A DNA stretch of 64,000 bases, from positions 310,001-374,000 of the forward strand of contig NZ_LECU01000001.1 in assembly GCF_001027745.1 (NCBI RefSeq). Reading direction: 5' to 3'. This DNA is from Pedobacter sp. BMA. GTDB lineage: Bacteria; Bacteroidota; Bacteroidia; Sphingobacteriales; Sphingobacteriaceae. Below, piece by piece: positions 52,560 to 62,457 of the stretch. The position numbers were made by a program, and so were the translations under genes. The notes below the pieces were generated by a model that ran no database searches, was not told where the DNA came from, and saw only the letters and a program-made list of their open reading frames with translations. Within the stretch, counting starts at the first letter, position 1. Each line of letters starts with the position of its first letter.

Positions 52560-52985
52560 ATGGTAGAAAGAACACTTGACCGATTTATTTCGGCACAGGC
52601 GACAGATTATGAGCGGGCTTTAAGCGAAATTAAAAAAGGAAAAAAAAGAAGCCATTGGATGTGGTATATTTTCCCTCAGATAGGCGGATTAGGCTTCAGC
52701 GAAACTTCTAAATTTTATGCCATCAAGAACATAAACGAAGCGAAGGAATATATTAGTCACCCTGTTGTGGGAAAACGCCTATTGGAAATTTCTCAGGTAC
52801 TGCTTGAACTTGATGAAACAAATGCACTCCAAATCTTTGGTTCACCGGATGATATGAAGTTAAAATCCTGCATGACACTTTTTTCGAGTCTTCCTGACGC
52901 ATCGCCAGTATTTCAGTCTGTTTTAAACAAATTTTTCAACGGTCAGCAAGATCCTCAAACCTTAAAGATAATTCAGAATGATTAA
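52560..52985 (+). CDS. DUF1810 family protein
   Basis: A 141-residue soluble protein matching the DUF1810 (COG5579) family: 'LDRFISAQATDYERALSEIK' at the start, 'SHWMWYIFPQIGGLG', 'FYAIKNINEAKEYISHPVVG' and 'DMKLKSCMTLFSS'. Length is standard for the family, whose biochemical role is unknown to me. It overlaps the next gene by eight bases, so the two are translationally coupled and may act together. Confidence 0.88.
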   Translation: MVERTLDRFISAQATDYERALSEIKKGKKRSHWMWYIFPQIGGLGFSETSKFYAIKNINEAKEYISHPVVGKRLLEISQVLLELDETNALQIFGSPDDMKLKSCMTLFSSLPDASPVFQSVLNKFFNGQQDPQTLKIIQND

Positions 52986-53562
52986 CCCGGAACTAAAACA
53001 AACACCTAAACTTTTCATGCTGCTACTGGGATCAAAAGCACCCCAGCGCAATGTAGAGCAGCACGATTATTTTTTTGGTATTGCTTATGCTTTGAAAGAT
53101 CTTGTTAAGGAAATTAAATCTTTTTGGCCAGAGGCCGGAAACAGTATCCATGTAGACGGCTGGCGGGAAGTAAATAAGGTAGGTAATTACGTGATCAGGG
53201 TGAGAGAAAAAAACGAAAACACTCATCCTTCTCTAAAGAAACTGTTCTTCATCAACCTGGGTGGGTATCAGTCGAACATATTGGCCGAGCAGCACTACAT
53301 CGTACTTTCAGTTCATGATGACCGCGCACAGGCCGTTCAGGAAGCTAAAAAATCAGTCTTTTTCAAGACCAATTCCATTAAGGGGGCTAATGCCCATGTC
53401 GATGAGAAATACGGTATCGATGTAGATGATATTTATAAGATCGAAGATGTGTTGAGTGCTGAAATGAAAGCCAGGTATGAAATAGAGATTGACTATAATC
53501 AACAGAATGACCTGCCTGAAGATGAAATTCATTTGGGTTATTTTAAACTGGACAAATTGTAG
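52978..53562 (+). CDS. DUF1543 family protein
   Basis: A 194-residue soluble protein of the DUF1543 family, seen from 'KLFMLLLGSKAPQRNVEQHD' at the start, 'EAGNSIHVDGWREV' and 'LFFINLGGYQ'. Function is unknown. Its ATG lies inside the end of the DUF1810 gene, so they form a two-gene operon. No terminator was recognised after it. Confidence 0.85.
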   Translation: MINPELKQTPKLFMLLLGSKAPQRNVEQHDYFFGIAYALKDLVKEIKSFWPEAGNSIHVDGWREVNKVGNYVIRVREKNENTHPSLKKLFFINLGGYQSNILAEQHYIVLSVHDDRAQAVQEAKKSVFFKTNSIKGANAHVDEKYGIDVDDIYKIEDVLSAEMKARYEIEIDYNQQNDLPEDEIHLGYFKLDKL

Positions 53563-53984
53563 CAAGTCAGGAAACCTATTTTAACGCACTCAAAATCAAC
53601 CTTCAAACTCCATAAACCGAGCCTCCCCGGCTTCGAATGATTCCGTTTTCAATTTCGATTTATTTCATCCAATTTCAAAAACAGGATAGAACAGGATGGA
53701 ATAGCAAAATAAAAGCCTTAACCTCGTGTAATATTTAACCAGGTATATATCAAAATCAGTTTCAATGTCATCTATAACCATTACACGCACCTGATAGATC
53801 AGCAATATTTGTCCCTATCCTCTGCATTCTAATTAAGCCCTCCGCTAATACTCAAAATCTCCTTCTGCACCATGAATATGGAAAGTACTTATTCCTGTTC
53901 AAAGGCATTTTAAGGAATTGCTATTGCTTATCATGTCGCAAGACATCATAATAAACAAAACCAAATATTTAAAAATTAAAGCTT
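53563..53984. other. 422-base intergenic region before susC
   Basis: No gene is seen. It holds the 10-base direct repeats and downstream conserved block at 53681-53755 that recur at 59375-59445, and a small hairpin ATGTC-GCAA-GACAT near 53933. The element lies about 230 bases before the susC start, implying a long leader or a further promoter that was not recognised. Confidence 0.6.
53681..53755 (+). promoter_or_regulatory. Putative operator/promoter of the SusCD locus
   Basis: ACAGGATAGA and ACAGGATGGA are adjacent 10-base repeats (53681-53700). Fifteen bases on come CCTTAACCTCGTGTAATA and TTTAACCAGGTATAT. The whole arrangement recurs before the GH2 gene. Confidence 0.55.
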
Positions 53985-56900
53985 ATGCATTTTAATTTAC
54001 CTCCATTTTTTAATCAGCGAGTGACCCGTTATCATGGGAAAAAGCTGGTTATTTTCAGTATGTCCGTCCTTTCTGTTGCAGTGGCTTCTCAAAAGGTATC
54101 GGCTGATACGATTCATACCCATCATGCGCCGGCCATGGCTCCCATCCGTTTTGCGGATGTGATTAAAGGAAAAGTGACCGACGAAAAAGGTGAGACCCTT
54201 GTTGGGGTGGTGCTGAAAGTTAAAGGAACTTCGGCTGTTGCCACAACAGATGCCAATGGTGCATTCTCAATTACGGTACCAACCGGAACAGCGAACCCCA
54301 TTCTGGTGTTTTCTTACGTAGGTTATGGAACGCTTGAAGTGCCGGTAAATGGCAAAACAACACTTACCGTACAATTGAAAAGTACCACTAACGATCTGGA
54401 TGAGATTGTTATTGTGGGATACAATGCCGTTAAAAAAAGTGATTTAACCGGATCGGTGGTAAGCGTTGGGGCGGAAGAGATCAGATCCAGGCCGGTAGCC
54501 AATGCGCTACAAGCCATTCAGGGTAAAGCTGCAGGGGTCGATGTTACCTCGAATGAGCGCCCGGGCCAATTAGGAAGTATTCTGATTCGTGGGGTCAGAT
54601 CAATCAATGCCAGCAATTCGCCATTATATGTGGTTGATGGAATTCCATTGCAGTTTGGCGGTATCGACGCGATTAATCCAAACGACATTGAGAATATTGA
54701 CATTTTAAAAGATGCCTCTGCAACTGCTGTTTATGGATCCCGTGGTGCAAACGGTGTAGTTTTAGTGACCACCAAGAAAGGTAAGGCTGGAAGGTTGACT
54801 ATGGATTACGTAGGTACTGCGACCGTAGAAACATTAAATGATCGAATCGATATGATGAATTCGGGACAATATATCGAATTCCGTCGGGATGCTTACCGCA
54901 GAACTGCCTATTTGAATTCCATTAACGGAACTACAACAACGCCAATCTACAATTATCCTACTGTAGCAACGCAGGCAGCTGACAGGGAAATATTTAAACA
55001 GGATGCAAACATGCTTACCAATTTGGATCAAGGTTGGGTGAATGGCGTTTTTGATGGGAGTCTGGTTCCAACAACTAATTGGACAGATCTGGTAACCCGT
55101 ACCGGAGTTACTCAGGATCATATATTGAGTTTAAGTGGAGGTACAGATAAAATCAAAGCTTACGGCTCATTTGGTTATCTTAACCAGAAAGGAACACAAC
55201 TTGGTCAGGATTTCGAGCGATACAGCAGTAAGGTAAGTATAGAAATTAACCCGGTCAAATGGTTTAAAATGGGAGCGAATATTACAGCTACCTATGGCTT
55301 ACAAAATTATGGTTTTCAGGCTGCCAGTGCTACAGGTGCAGCAGATATATACAGCGCCACCCGAAGTATGCTACCGCTCGCCATACCTTACGATGCAAAT
55401 GGAAACAGAATCAACTTGCCAGGTGGTGATATTAATATCCAGAACCCAATTCTGGAGGCTGATTACAATATTAATCTTCGTAAATCATTGCGTACTTTAG
55501 GATCCATCTACGCTGAAGTGAGTTTAATGAAAGGTCTGAAATACCGTATTAATTTTGGTCCAGATTTTTCCAACTATTATAATGGCAGATACCAGGATGC
55601 TAAATCTGTTAACCGTGACGCTGGCGTTCCGGGTTCAACCAATAACTATGCCCAGTTAAATCAAAGTAGCAAATTTGCTTATACACTAGATCATCTGATT
55701 TATTATGATAAAACTATTGGCAAACATAATTTTGGAGCAACCTTATTACAAAGCTCATCGTTAAACAGAGATGAATCATCATCATTAACTGGGAGTAAAA
55801 TATCTTTACCAGGTGCACTGTGGTATGGATTGAACTCAGCAAATGTTACTGCTTTAGACGGATTTGACAGCAACTTAAGTAAATCGACCCTGGTTTCTTA
55901 CATGGCGAGGATAAATTATAGTTTCAACAACAGATACCTTTTAACGGCGTCCGCACGTTGGGATGGTGCATCACAATTGGCTGAAGGTAATAAATGGGAT
56001 TTCTTCCCTTCAGCTGCATTAGCATGGCGTATAGAGCAGGAAGATTTCATTAAAGATATCAAATGGATTAATCAGTTAAAATTACGACTTGGAGTTGGTA
56101 GTACCGGTAACTCTTCTGTTAATATAGGAAGTACACTAGGATTATTACAGCCCTTAACTTACACTTTTGGAAGTTCGGCGCAAACAGGTTACGTATCTTC
56201 TGATGCTTCTTTAGCCAGTCCTATTCCCTTACCGAATAAAACGCTGAGTTGGGAAAAAACACTTCAATATAATCTTGGATTAGATTTTGATATCTTAAAA
56301 GGAAGAATCAGTGGATCATTAGACGTTTATAAGTCTAAAACCACAGATTTGATTTTACTGAAAAAAATCCCGTCTGTAAACGGATACACAACGGCATACG
56401 ATAATGTGGGTTCCACTAAAAATAAGGGGATCGACTTAACGGTAAGCTCAACAAATGTCCGGACTAAAGATTTTACATGGGAATCTACACTGAATCTTTC
56501 CCTTAGTAAAGATCAGATCGTTAAGCTTGACAACGGCGACATTGTTTCAAACAACTTATTCATCGGGCAAAGAGTTGGAGTAGCTTACGATTATGAGAAA
56601 GTTGGGATCTGGCAGGATACACCAGAAGACAGAGCTGAAATGGCTAAATTCAATGCTAATATTGCCAGTAAAACCAGTTGGTTTAGCCCAGGCAGTGTCA
56701 GAGTTGCTGATTTAAACGGTGATTACAAGATAGATGCAAACAATGACCGTAAAATTTTAGGCCATTATAATCCTGGCATCACAGGAGGTATCACCAATAC
56801 ATTTGGGTACAAGAGTTTCGACCTTTCCATATTTATTGTATCACGCTTCAATTATATGATCGCAACTGGTGCAGAAGCATTACAGGGTCGTTTCGCACAG

Positions 56901-57215
56901 CGTGTGGTAGATTACTGGACGCCAACAAATCCAACGAATTCCTATCCAGCTCCAAATTACGCAAGTGCCGGGGGAGATCAATATGTAAATGCTTTAAACT
57001 ATCAGGATGCTTCCTTCATCAAAATCAGAAACATCTCGTTAGGCTACAATTTTGCTGATAATATTGCTAAAAAATTAACACTATCCAGATTGAGAATATA
57101 TGCACAGGCAATTAATCCGGGCTTAATTTATTCTAAAATCAGTTGGATTGATCCGGATTTGGGTGGTTCAACTTTCAACAGAGGTTTTGTATTTGGTGTT
57201 AACGCCAGCTTCTAA
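53985..57215 (+). CDS. SusC/RagA-family TonB-dependent outer-membrane transporter
   Basis: A 1076-residue TonB-dependent transporter of the SusC type. A signal segment (about 22-40, 'LVIFSMSVLSVAVASQKVSA') follows a long basic N terminus. A carboxypeptidase-like beta-sandwich comes next ('IKGKVTDEKGETLVGV', about 60-145), then the plug with 'IVIVGYNAVKKSDLTGSV' and 'PLYVVDGIP', 'LKDASATAVYGSRGANGVV', and the 22-stranded barrel ending 'FNRGFVFGVNASF'. It imports oligosaccharides together with the SusD-like lipoprotein encoded 12 bases downstream. Substrate is not predictable from SusC itself. An ATG 26 codons in would give a shorter signal peptide. Confidence 0.96.
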   Translation: MHFNLPPFFNQRVTRYHGKKLVIFSMSVLSVAVASQKVSADTIHTHHAPAMAPIRFADVIKGKVTDEKGETLVGVVLKVKGTSAVATTDANGAFSITVPTGTANPILVFSYVGYGTLEVPVNGKTTLTVQLKSTTNDLDEIVIVGYNAVKKSDLTGSVVSVGAEEIRSRPVANALQAIQGKAAGVDVTSNERPGQLGSILIRGVRSINASNSPLYVVDGIPLQFGGIDAINPNDIENIDILKDASATAVYGSRGANGVVLVTTKKGKAGRLTMDYVGTATVETLNDRIDMMNSGQYIEFRRDAYRRTAYLNSINGTTTTPIYNYPTVATQAADREIFKQDANMLTNLDQGWVNGVFDGSLVPTTNWTDLVTRTGVTQDHILSLSGGTDKIKAYGSFGYLNQKGTQLGQDFERYSSKVSIEINPVKWFKMGANITATYGLQNYGFQAASATGAADIYSATRSMLPLAIPYDANGNRINLPGGDINIQNPILEADYNINLRKSLRTLGSIYAEVSLMKGLKYRINFGPDFSNYYNGRYQDAKSVNRDAGVPGSTNNYAQLNQSSKFAYTLDHLIYYDKTIGKHNFGATLLQSSSLNRDESSSLTGSKISLPGALWYGLNSANVTALDGFDSNLSKSTLVSYMARINYSFNNRYLLTASARWDGASQLAEGNKWDFFPSAALAWRIEQEDFIKDIKWINQLKLRLGVGSTGNSSVNIGSTLGLLQPLTYTFGSSAQTGYVSSDASLASPIPLPNKTLSWEKTLQYNLGLDFDILKGRISGSLDVYKSKTTDLILLKKIPSVNGYTTAYDNVGSTKNKGIDLTVSSTNVRTKDFTWESTLNLSLSKDQIVKLDNGDIVSNNLFIGQRVGVAYDYEKVGIWQDTPEDRAEMAKFNANIASKTSWFSPGSVRVADLNGDYKIDANNDRKILGHYNPGITGGITNTFGYKSFDLSIFIVSRFNYMIATGAEALQGRFAQRVVDYWTPTNPTNSYPAPNYASAGGDQYVNALNYQDASFIKIRNISLGYNFADNIAKKLTLSRLRIYAQAINPGLIYSKISWIDPDLGGSTFNRGFVFGVNASF

Positions 57216-57226
57216 TAACAGATAAC

Positions 57227-59221
57227 ATGAAAAAGATTATAAATATAGTATCAGGATTGGCTTTGCTAGGCAGTATCATGATTGTGCCTACATCCTGCAA
57301 AAAAAGCTTTCTGGATGAACAAGTAATTAATTCACATAATACTTCTGAGTTCAAAACGACCTTAGGTTTAGATGGCCTGGTAATCGGAATGTACCAGAGC
57401 TTAAAGTTTCATTTTAATTACACCTGGGCTTACACGACCACAAACTATGGTGTTGACGAATTCACTGTGGGGGGTGACAGAACGGAGCAGATGTTCAACT
57501 CATACGACGGAAACTTTAACTCAATTTCCGGAGATATAGCATCTGTCTGGGACAATATGTATGGCAATATCAACTCCGCTAACATTGTTATCACCAATGT
57601 ACCACAATATTACACCGGAGCAAACAAAAATACCCGCTTAGGCGAAGGCTACTTTATGAGGGGATTTGATTACTTCAAACTGGTAAAGCAGTTTGGTGGC
57701 GTAGTTTTAAAGTTAGAGCCTTCCGAAACCGTTCAGGAAGAATTTAGCAGAAGCTCTGCAAAAGAAACCTATGCACAGGTAATTTCAGACCTTACACAAG
57801 CCTACGAACTGCTTCCGGCAACTGCTGCAGAAACCGGCAGAATTACCAAATGGGCTGCTGCACACTTTTTAGCTAAAGCTTATTTGTTCCGTGCAAGTGA
57901 ATTAAATAATGACTGGAATAGCGATACTAAAACGGCCGACCTACAAAATGCCGTTAAATATGCCGACCTGGTAATCAATAGTGGTGCTTATACCCTGGCT
58001 ACGAATTATAGCGACCTATGGAATTTCACTACGCCTGATGGGGCAAATGAGACCAATAAAGAGGTAATACTTGCTGCACAATTTTCTAATAACACGACTA
58101 CCCAGGGCCGTTACGGAAACCAGATACACCTTTATTACCCGTCAGTTTATCAAACACTTCCAGGAATGGTACGCGACTTAGCTGGTGGACGCGAATTTCA
58201 GAGAATGCGTTCTACCGATTATGCACTGGATGTTTTCGACCGTGTAAATGATTCACGGTTCTGGAAAAGCTTTAAAACCAGATATATCTGTAACAATCCT
58301 GCCAGTGCACCTAAATGGACTGCTGCAAATGCGCCAACTGCTGCACAAGCTGGTCAGGTGAAATTTGTAGGCGGAGAAGAAGCTGTCTTGTACATTATTA
58401 ACAACGCTGGAGACACCAGATATACTGCCGCTACAACTTCAGCGTCTTTACCGACTGATATTGGTCGTCGCAAGCCAAATATGTTTGTACGCTATTATTC
58501 GGGAGAGGCTCAAAGCTATTTAAACGGTCATGGAAACTATGGTGTAAGTCAGTTTGTTGCGCTCTCTAAATTCATGGACGGATCAAGAAATCTGGTGGCT
58601 TCTCAATTTGGTCAGCGCGATGGTATTTTAGCACGCTTAGCGGAGACCTATTTGATCGCGGCAGAGGCTTATGGACGTTTAGGTCAGTACGCAGCGGCAG
58701 TACCCTACATCAACAGGGTAAGGGATCGCGCAGCTTATAAAGACGGCGAAAACAGAGAAAGCTATGTAGATGGAGGTATTGCTTACAAAACTAATCCTGT
58801 AACTATTTCCAGTGCTTTATCTTCGTATTCAGATAAAAATACCTATTTCGAATCTAACAATTTAACGGCTACAACTGCAAGTACGTTAACATCCATGCAC
58901 TTGAACAGTGAGACAGATATTTTCAACTCTACCACTAACTTCTACGATAAAGTTGGAGCAACGTCACAAGCTGATAAATTCACCGCCTTTATCTTAAATG
59001 AACGGTCGAGAGAGCTCATGGGAGAATTAATGAGATGGGAAGATCTGGCCCGTACCAAAACTTTAGTTGCCCGCACGGCAGCATTCAACTCTGAGGCTAA
59101 ACCAATTGACGGCAAACATTATTTGCGTCCAATTCCTCAAACTTTTTTAGATGCACTTAAAAGTGGAGGCTCTGCACTAAGCGGCGCCCAAAAACAAGCC
59201 ATGCAAAATCCAGGCTGGTAA
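57227..59221 (+). CDS. SusD/RagB-family glycan-binding lipoprotein
   Basis: A 664-residue surface lipoprotein (Cys24 after 'MIVPTS') with the SusD-like tetratricopeptide helices: 'YFMRGFDYFKLVKQFGGVVL', 'TKWAAAHFLAKAYLFRAS' and 'LAETYLIAAEAYGRLGQ'. The C-terminal SusD domain has 'ILNERSRELMGELMRWEDL' and 'KHYLRPIPQ'. It forms the lid of the SusC transporter and captures glycans at the cell surface. It is followed by a strong terminator, so the GH2 gene is a separate transcript with its own, similar, upstream element. Confidence 0.95.
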   Translation: MKKIINIVSGLALLGSIMIVPTSCKKSFLDEQVINSHNTSEFKTTLGLDGLVIGMYQSLKFHFNYTWAYTTTNYGVDEFTVGGDRTEQMFNSYDGNFNSISGDIASVWDNMYGNINSANIVITNVPQYYTGANKNTRLGEGYFMRGFDYFKLVKQFGGVVLKLEPSETVQEEFSRSSAKETYAQVISDLTQAYELLPATAAETGRITKWAAAHFLAKAYLFRASELNNDWNSDTKTADLQNAVKYADLVINSGAYTLATNYSDLWNFTTPDGANETNKEVILAAQFSNNTTTQGRYGNQIHLYYPSVYQTLPGMVRDLAGGREFQRMRSTDYALDVFDRVNDSRFWKSFKTRYICNNPASAPKWTAANAPTAAQAGQVKFVGGEEAVLYIINNAGDTRYTAATTSASLPTDIGRRKPNMFVRYYSGEAQSYLNGHGNYGVSQFVALSKFMDGSRNLVASQFGQRDGILARLAETYLIAAEAYGRLGQYAAAVPYINRVRDRAAYKDGENRESYVDGGIAYKTNPVTISSALSSYSDKNTYFESNNLTATTASTLTSMHLNSETDIFNSTTNFYDKVGATSQADKFTAFILNERSRELMGELMRWEDLARTKTLVARTAAFNSEAKPIDGKHYLRPIPQTFLDALKSGGSALSGAQKQAMQNPGW

Positions 59222-59241
59222 AATATATTATTTATTATGCT

Positions 59242-59275
59242 AAAGGCAGTTGACGTAATGTTAACTGCCTTTTTT
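59242..59275 (+). terminator. Intrinsic terminator after the susCD pair
   Basis: AGGCAGTT (59244-59251) and AACTGCCT (59263-59270) form an 8-bp stem with an 11-base loop, followed by TTTTT. Confidence 0.85.
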
Positions 59276-59374
59276 GCTTCCATACAATACACAGCAATCT
59301 GCCCAGGCACCACTCATTTTTTTCAAACGATTGAAACCGAATACAAAGCTCCGGTCAACCGCCAGTGCACATCA

Positions 59375-59445
59375 ACAGGATGGCACAGGACGGCAATGAA
59401 AGCTAAAATCCTTAACCTCGTTTAATTTAACCAGATATATTAAAC
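59375..59445 (+). promoter_or_regulatory. Putative operator/promoter of the GH2 gene
   Basis: Adjacent repeats ACAGGATGGC and ACAGGACGGC (59375-59394), then CCTTAACCTCGTTTAAT and TTTAACCAGATATAT, copying the arrangement at 53681-53755 with a few changes and a two-base deletion. It ends about 15 bases before the GH2 start codon. Confidence 0.55.
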
Positions 59446-59457
59446 CCAACGCTAATC

Positions 59458-62418
59458 ATGATCAGAAGACCAATCTTCATTTTCATGCTCTGCCTGTTCT
59501 CCATGATCGGCCGTGCACAGGAAAACAATCTTCGGAAAACCTATAATTTTAATCCCGGCTGGAAGCTGTTTGTTGGCGACACTACAGGCGCTGATGCTGT
59601 TGCATTCGACGATACAAATTGGAAGGCCATAACCCTACCCCATGCCTGGAATGAAGATGAAGCTTTTAAAAAATCCATCGAAGCACTATCTACAGGCATT
59701 GTATGGTACCGGAAACATTTCACCGTTCCTCAAAACGATCAGCAACAAAAAGTTTTCCTTGAGTTTGAGGGGATCAGGCAAGCGGGCGAATTTTATCTGA
59801 ATGGTCAGTTTATTGGCAGGCATGAAAACGGTGTGATGGCTTTTGGCTTCGACATCTCAAAACTGATCAAAAAAGGGCAGGAAAATATAATAGCCGTAAA
59901 AATCGACAATGCTTGGAACTACAGGGAAAAAGCAACCAACTCAGGCTACCAGTGGAATGACAAAAACTTCAATGCCAACTATGGCGGTATGTCTAAAAAT
60001 GTACGCCTGCATGTTACAGGCAGCATTTACCAAACCCTTCCAATTTATTCCATCCTCCACCATACAGGAAACTATATTTACGCCAAAGATTTCGACATTA
60101 AAAACAGAACGGCGACGATCGTTTCTGCCTCACAGGTAAAAAACGAAAGCGCAGATCCAAAATCAGTTGTTTATGAAGTTGAAATCAAAGATGGCGATAA
60201 CAAGATCATCAAAACATTTCAGTCGGCGGCGAAAACACTAAATGCCGGCGATAGTACTACCCTATCTGCCGAAAATGCAGTATCTGGTTTAAACTTCTGG
60301 AGCTGGGGATACGGTTATTTGTATACGGTAACCTCAAGGTTAAAAATAAACGGACTGCCGGTTGATGAACTCAGCACGAAAACCGGTTTCAGAAAAGCGG
60401 AATTTAAAAATGGAATGGTGTACCTGAACGACCGTGTGCTGATGATGAAAGGCTATGCCCAACGCAGCAGCAACGAATGGCCTGCCATAGGCCTATCCGT
60501 TCCACCATGGTTAAGCGATTACAGCAATGGTTTGATGGTGGAGAGCAACGCCAATCTGGTTCGCTGGATGCACATCACGCCATGGAAACAAGACATTGAA
60601 TCCTGCGACCGTGTAGGTTTGATTCAGGCCATGCCGGCAGGAGATTCAGAGAAAGATGTAACTGGTACCCGCTGGGATCAGCGTAAAGCAGTAATGACCG
60701 ACGCCATCATCTACAACCGCAACAACCCGAGCATCCTGTTCTACGAATGTGGAAACGAATCCATCAGTGCCGAACACATGCAGGAAATGCGGGCGATCAG
60801 GGATCAGTTTGATCCTTATGGCGGCAGGGCAATTGGTTCCCGTGAAATGCTCGACATCCCTTCCGCAGAATATGGAGGAGAAATGCTGTACATCAACAAA
60901 AGTGCAACCAAACCAGTATGGTCAATGGAATATTCGAGAGATGAAGCCCTTCGTAAATACTGGGACGAATTTTCACCTCCGTTTCATAAAAACGGAGCCG
61001 GTCCGCTTTACAAAGGAGCCGATGCAAGCGACTATAACCGCAATCAGGATTCGCAGGCTATTGAAGATGTGATCCGCTGGAATGAATACTATGAAGTTAG
61101 GCCGGGAACGGGCAAAAGGGTAAGCTCGGGTGGTGTAAACATCATTTTCTCCGATTCCAACACCCATTACCGCGGAGAAGAAAACTACCGCCGGAGTGGC
61201 GAAGTAGATGCCATGAGGATCCCAAAAGATGCTTTCTTTGCCCATCAGGTGATGTGGGATGGCTGGGTTGACGCCAAAAAAACAGGGCTTCACCTGGTTG
61301 GCCACTGGAATTATAACAAAGCAACCAAAAAAGACGTCTATGCCATTGCATCCGGAGATAAAGTAGAGCTGATCTTAAACAATAAATCACTTGGATTTGG
61401 AGAAAAATCAAATGGCTTTCTCTTTACTTTCAAAAACATCAGCTATCAGCCTGGCATACTAAAGGCGGTTTCCTACAGCGCTGCTGGTAAAAAACTAGCC
61501 GAAACACAATTAAAAACTGCAGGCGCTCCGGTTGCGCTGAAATTAACTGCGATAAAAAATCCGGCAGGCTTCAAAGCCGACGGTGCAGATGTGGCTTTAG
61601 TTCAGATAGAAGTGGTAGATCAATCTGGCATGCGTTGTCCGATTGCGTTAAACACCATTAAGTTCAACCTGGAAGGACCGGCAGAATGGCGCGGAGGCCT
61701 TGCACAAGGCCCCGATAATTATATTCTTTCGAAAGTACTTCCCGTAGAAGGTGGTGTAAACCGGGTGCTGATCCGCTCGACGATAAAGGCAGGAAAAATT
61801 AACCTGACCGCAAATGCAGACGGACTGAAATCTTCAACGATCAGCCTGGAAACTTTGCCGGTGAGGGTGGAAAAAGGACTTGCCCTGCAACTACCTTCCG
61901 AAGGGTTAAAACCAGGTTTGGTAAAAGGACCAACACCTGCAGGTGCGTTGTACACCGAATCACGTAAATCTGTGCAGATCATAGATGCAGAAGCCGGCGC
62001 TAATCAGGCTAAAGCAAAATTAAGTTTTGACGACAATGAACTGAGCGACTGGGTAAATGATGGTAAAATCCAAACGGCATGGATTAAATATAAACTGGAA
62101 AAAGAAAGCCTGGTTAATGCTGTATCCCTAAAACTCAACGGTTTCAGAACAAAGGTTTACCCCATTAAAATCTTAGTTGATGGTAAAACAGTCTTTACCG
62201 GAAACAGCAAGCCAAGTTTGGGTTACTTCGTAACCAGCTTTACGCCTACAAAAGGAAGCTCCGTGACTATTCAGCTTGCCGGCTCACGAAAAGATGAAAA
62301 CACCAATATTGGTGTGGAGGTAAACGGAAAGAAACTGGATGATGGCATAGAACGCGCAGAAACAAAATCAAACGGCGGGCTTAGCATAATTGAGGCAGAA
62401 ATATATGAAAATCCTTAA
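59458..62418 (+). CDS. Glycoside hydrolase family 2 (beta-galactosidase-like)
   Basis: A 986-residue exported enzyme (signal peptide cleaved near 'IGRAQ'). Domain order: sugar-binding jelly roll (about 25-190, 'VWYRKHFTVPQ', 'EFYLNGQFIGRH'), Ig-like domain, TIM barrel (about 325-620), Ig-like C-terminal domains, and a discoidin-like module (about 845-950, 'LSDWVNDGKIQTAWIKYKL'). The acid/base is Glu434 in 'YECGNES' and the likely nucleophile is Glu491 in 'VWSMEYSRDE'. Retaining GH2 enzymes cleave beta-galactosides, mannosides, glucuronides and others; this branch is not assigned. It is the third gene of the polysaccharide locus and shares an upstream element with susC. Confidence 0.92.
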   Translation: MIRRPIFIFMLCLFSMIGRAQENNLRKTYNFNPGWKLFVGDTTGADAVAFDDTNWKAITLPHAWNEDEAFKKSIEALSTGIVWYRKHFTVPQNDQQQKVFLEFEGIRQAGEFYLNGQFIGRHENGVMAFGFDISKLIKKGQENIIAVKIDNAWNYREKATNSGYQWNDKNFNANYGGMSKNVRLHVTGSIYQTLPIYSILHHTGNYIYAKDFDIKNRTATIVSASQVKNESADPKSVVYEVEIKDGDNKIIKTFQSAAKTLNAGDSTTLSAENAVSGLNFWSWGYGYLYTVTSRLKINGLPVDELSTKTGFRKAEFKNGMVYLNDRVLMMKGYAQRSSNEWPAIGLSVPPWLSDYSNGLMVESNANLVRWMHITPWKQDIESCDRVGLIQAMPAGDSEKDVTGTRWDQRKAVMTDAIIYNRNNPSILFYECGNESISAEHMQEMRAIRDQFDPYGGRAIGSREMLDIPSAEYGGEMLYINKSATKPVWSMEYSRDEALRKYWDEFSPPFHKNGAGPLYKGADASDYNRNQDSQAIEDVIRWNEYYEVRPGTGKRVSSGGVNIIFSDSNTHYRGEENYRRSGEVDAMRIPKDAFFAHQVMWDGWVDAKKTGLHLVGHWNYNKATKKDVYAIASGDKVELILNNKSLGFGEKSNGFLFTFKNISYQPGILKAVSYSAAGKKLAETQLKTAGAPVALKLTAIKNPAGFKADGADVALVQIEVVDQSGMRCPIALNTIKFNLEGPAEWRGGLAQGPDNYILSKVLPVEGGVNRVLIRSTIKAGKINLTANADGLKSSTISLETLPVRVEKGLALQLPSEGLKPGLVKGPTPAGALYTESRKSVQIIDAEAGANQAKAKLSFDDNELSDWVNDGKIQTAWIKYKLEKESLVNAVSLKLNGFRTKVYPIKILVDGKTVFTGNSKPSLGYFVTSFTPTKGSSVTIQLAGSRKDENTNIGVEVNGKKLDDGIERAETKSNGGLSIIEAEIYENP

Positions 62419-62457
62419 CATAAAAATATTCCGCTGCTGAAATTCACCATCTCTACT

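Noticed and set aside
59237..59425. 62-codon ORF after susD
   Set aside because: It contains the susD terminator hairpin and part of the GH2 control element, so it is very unlikely to be translated.
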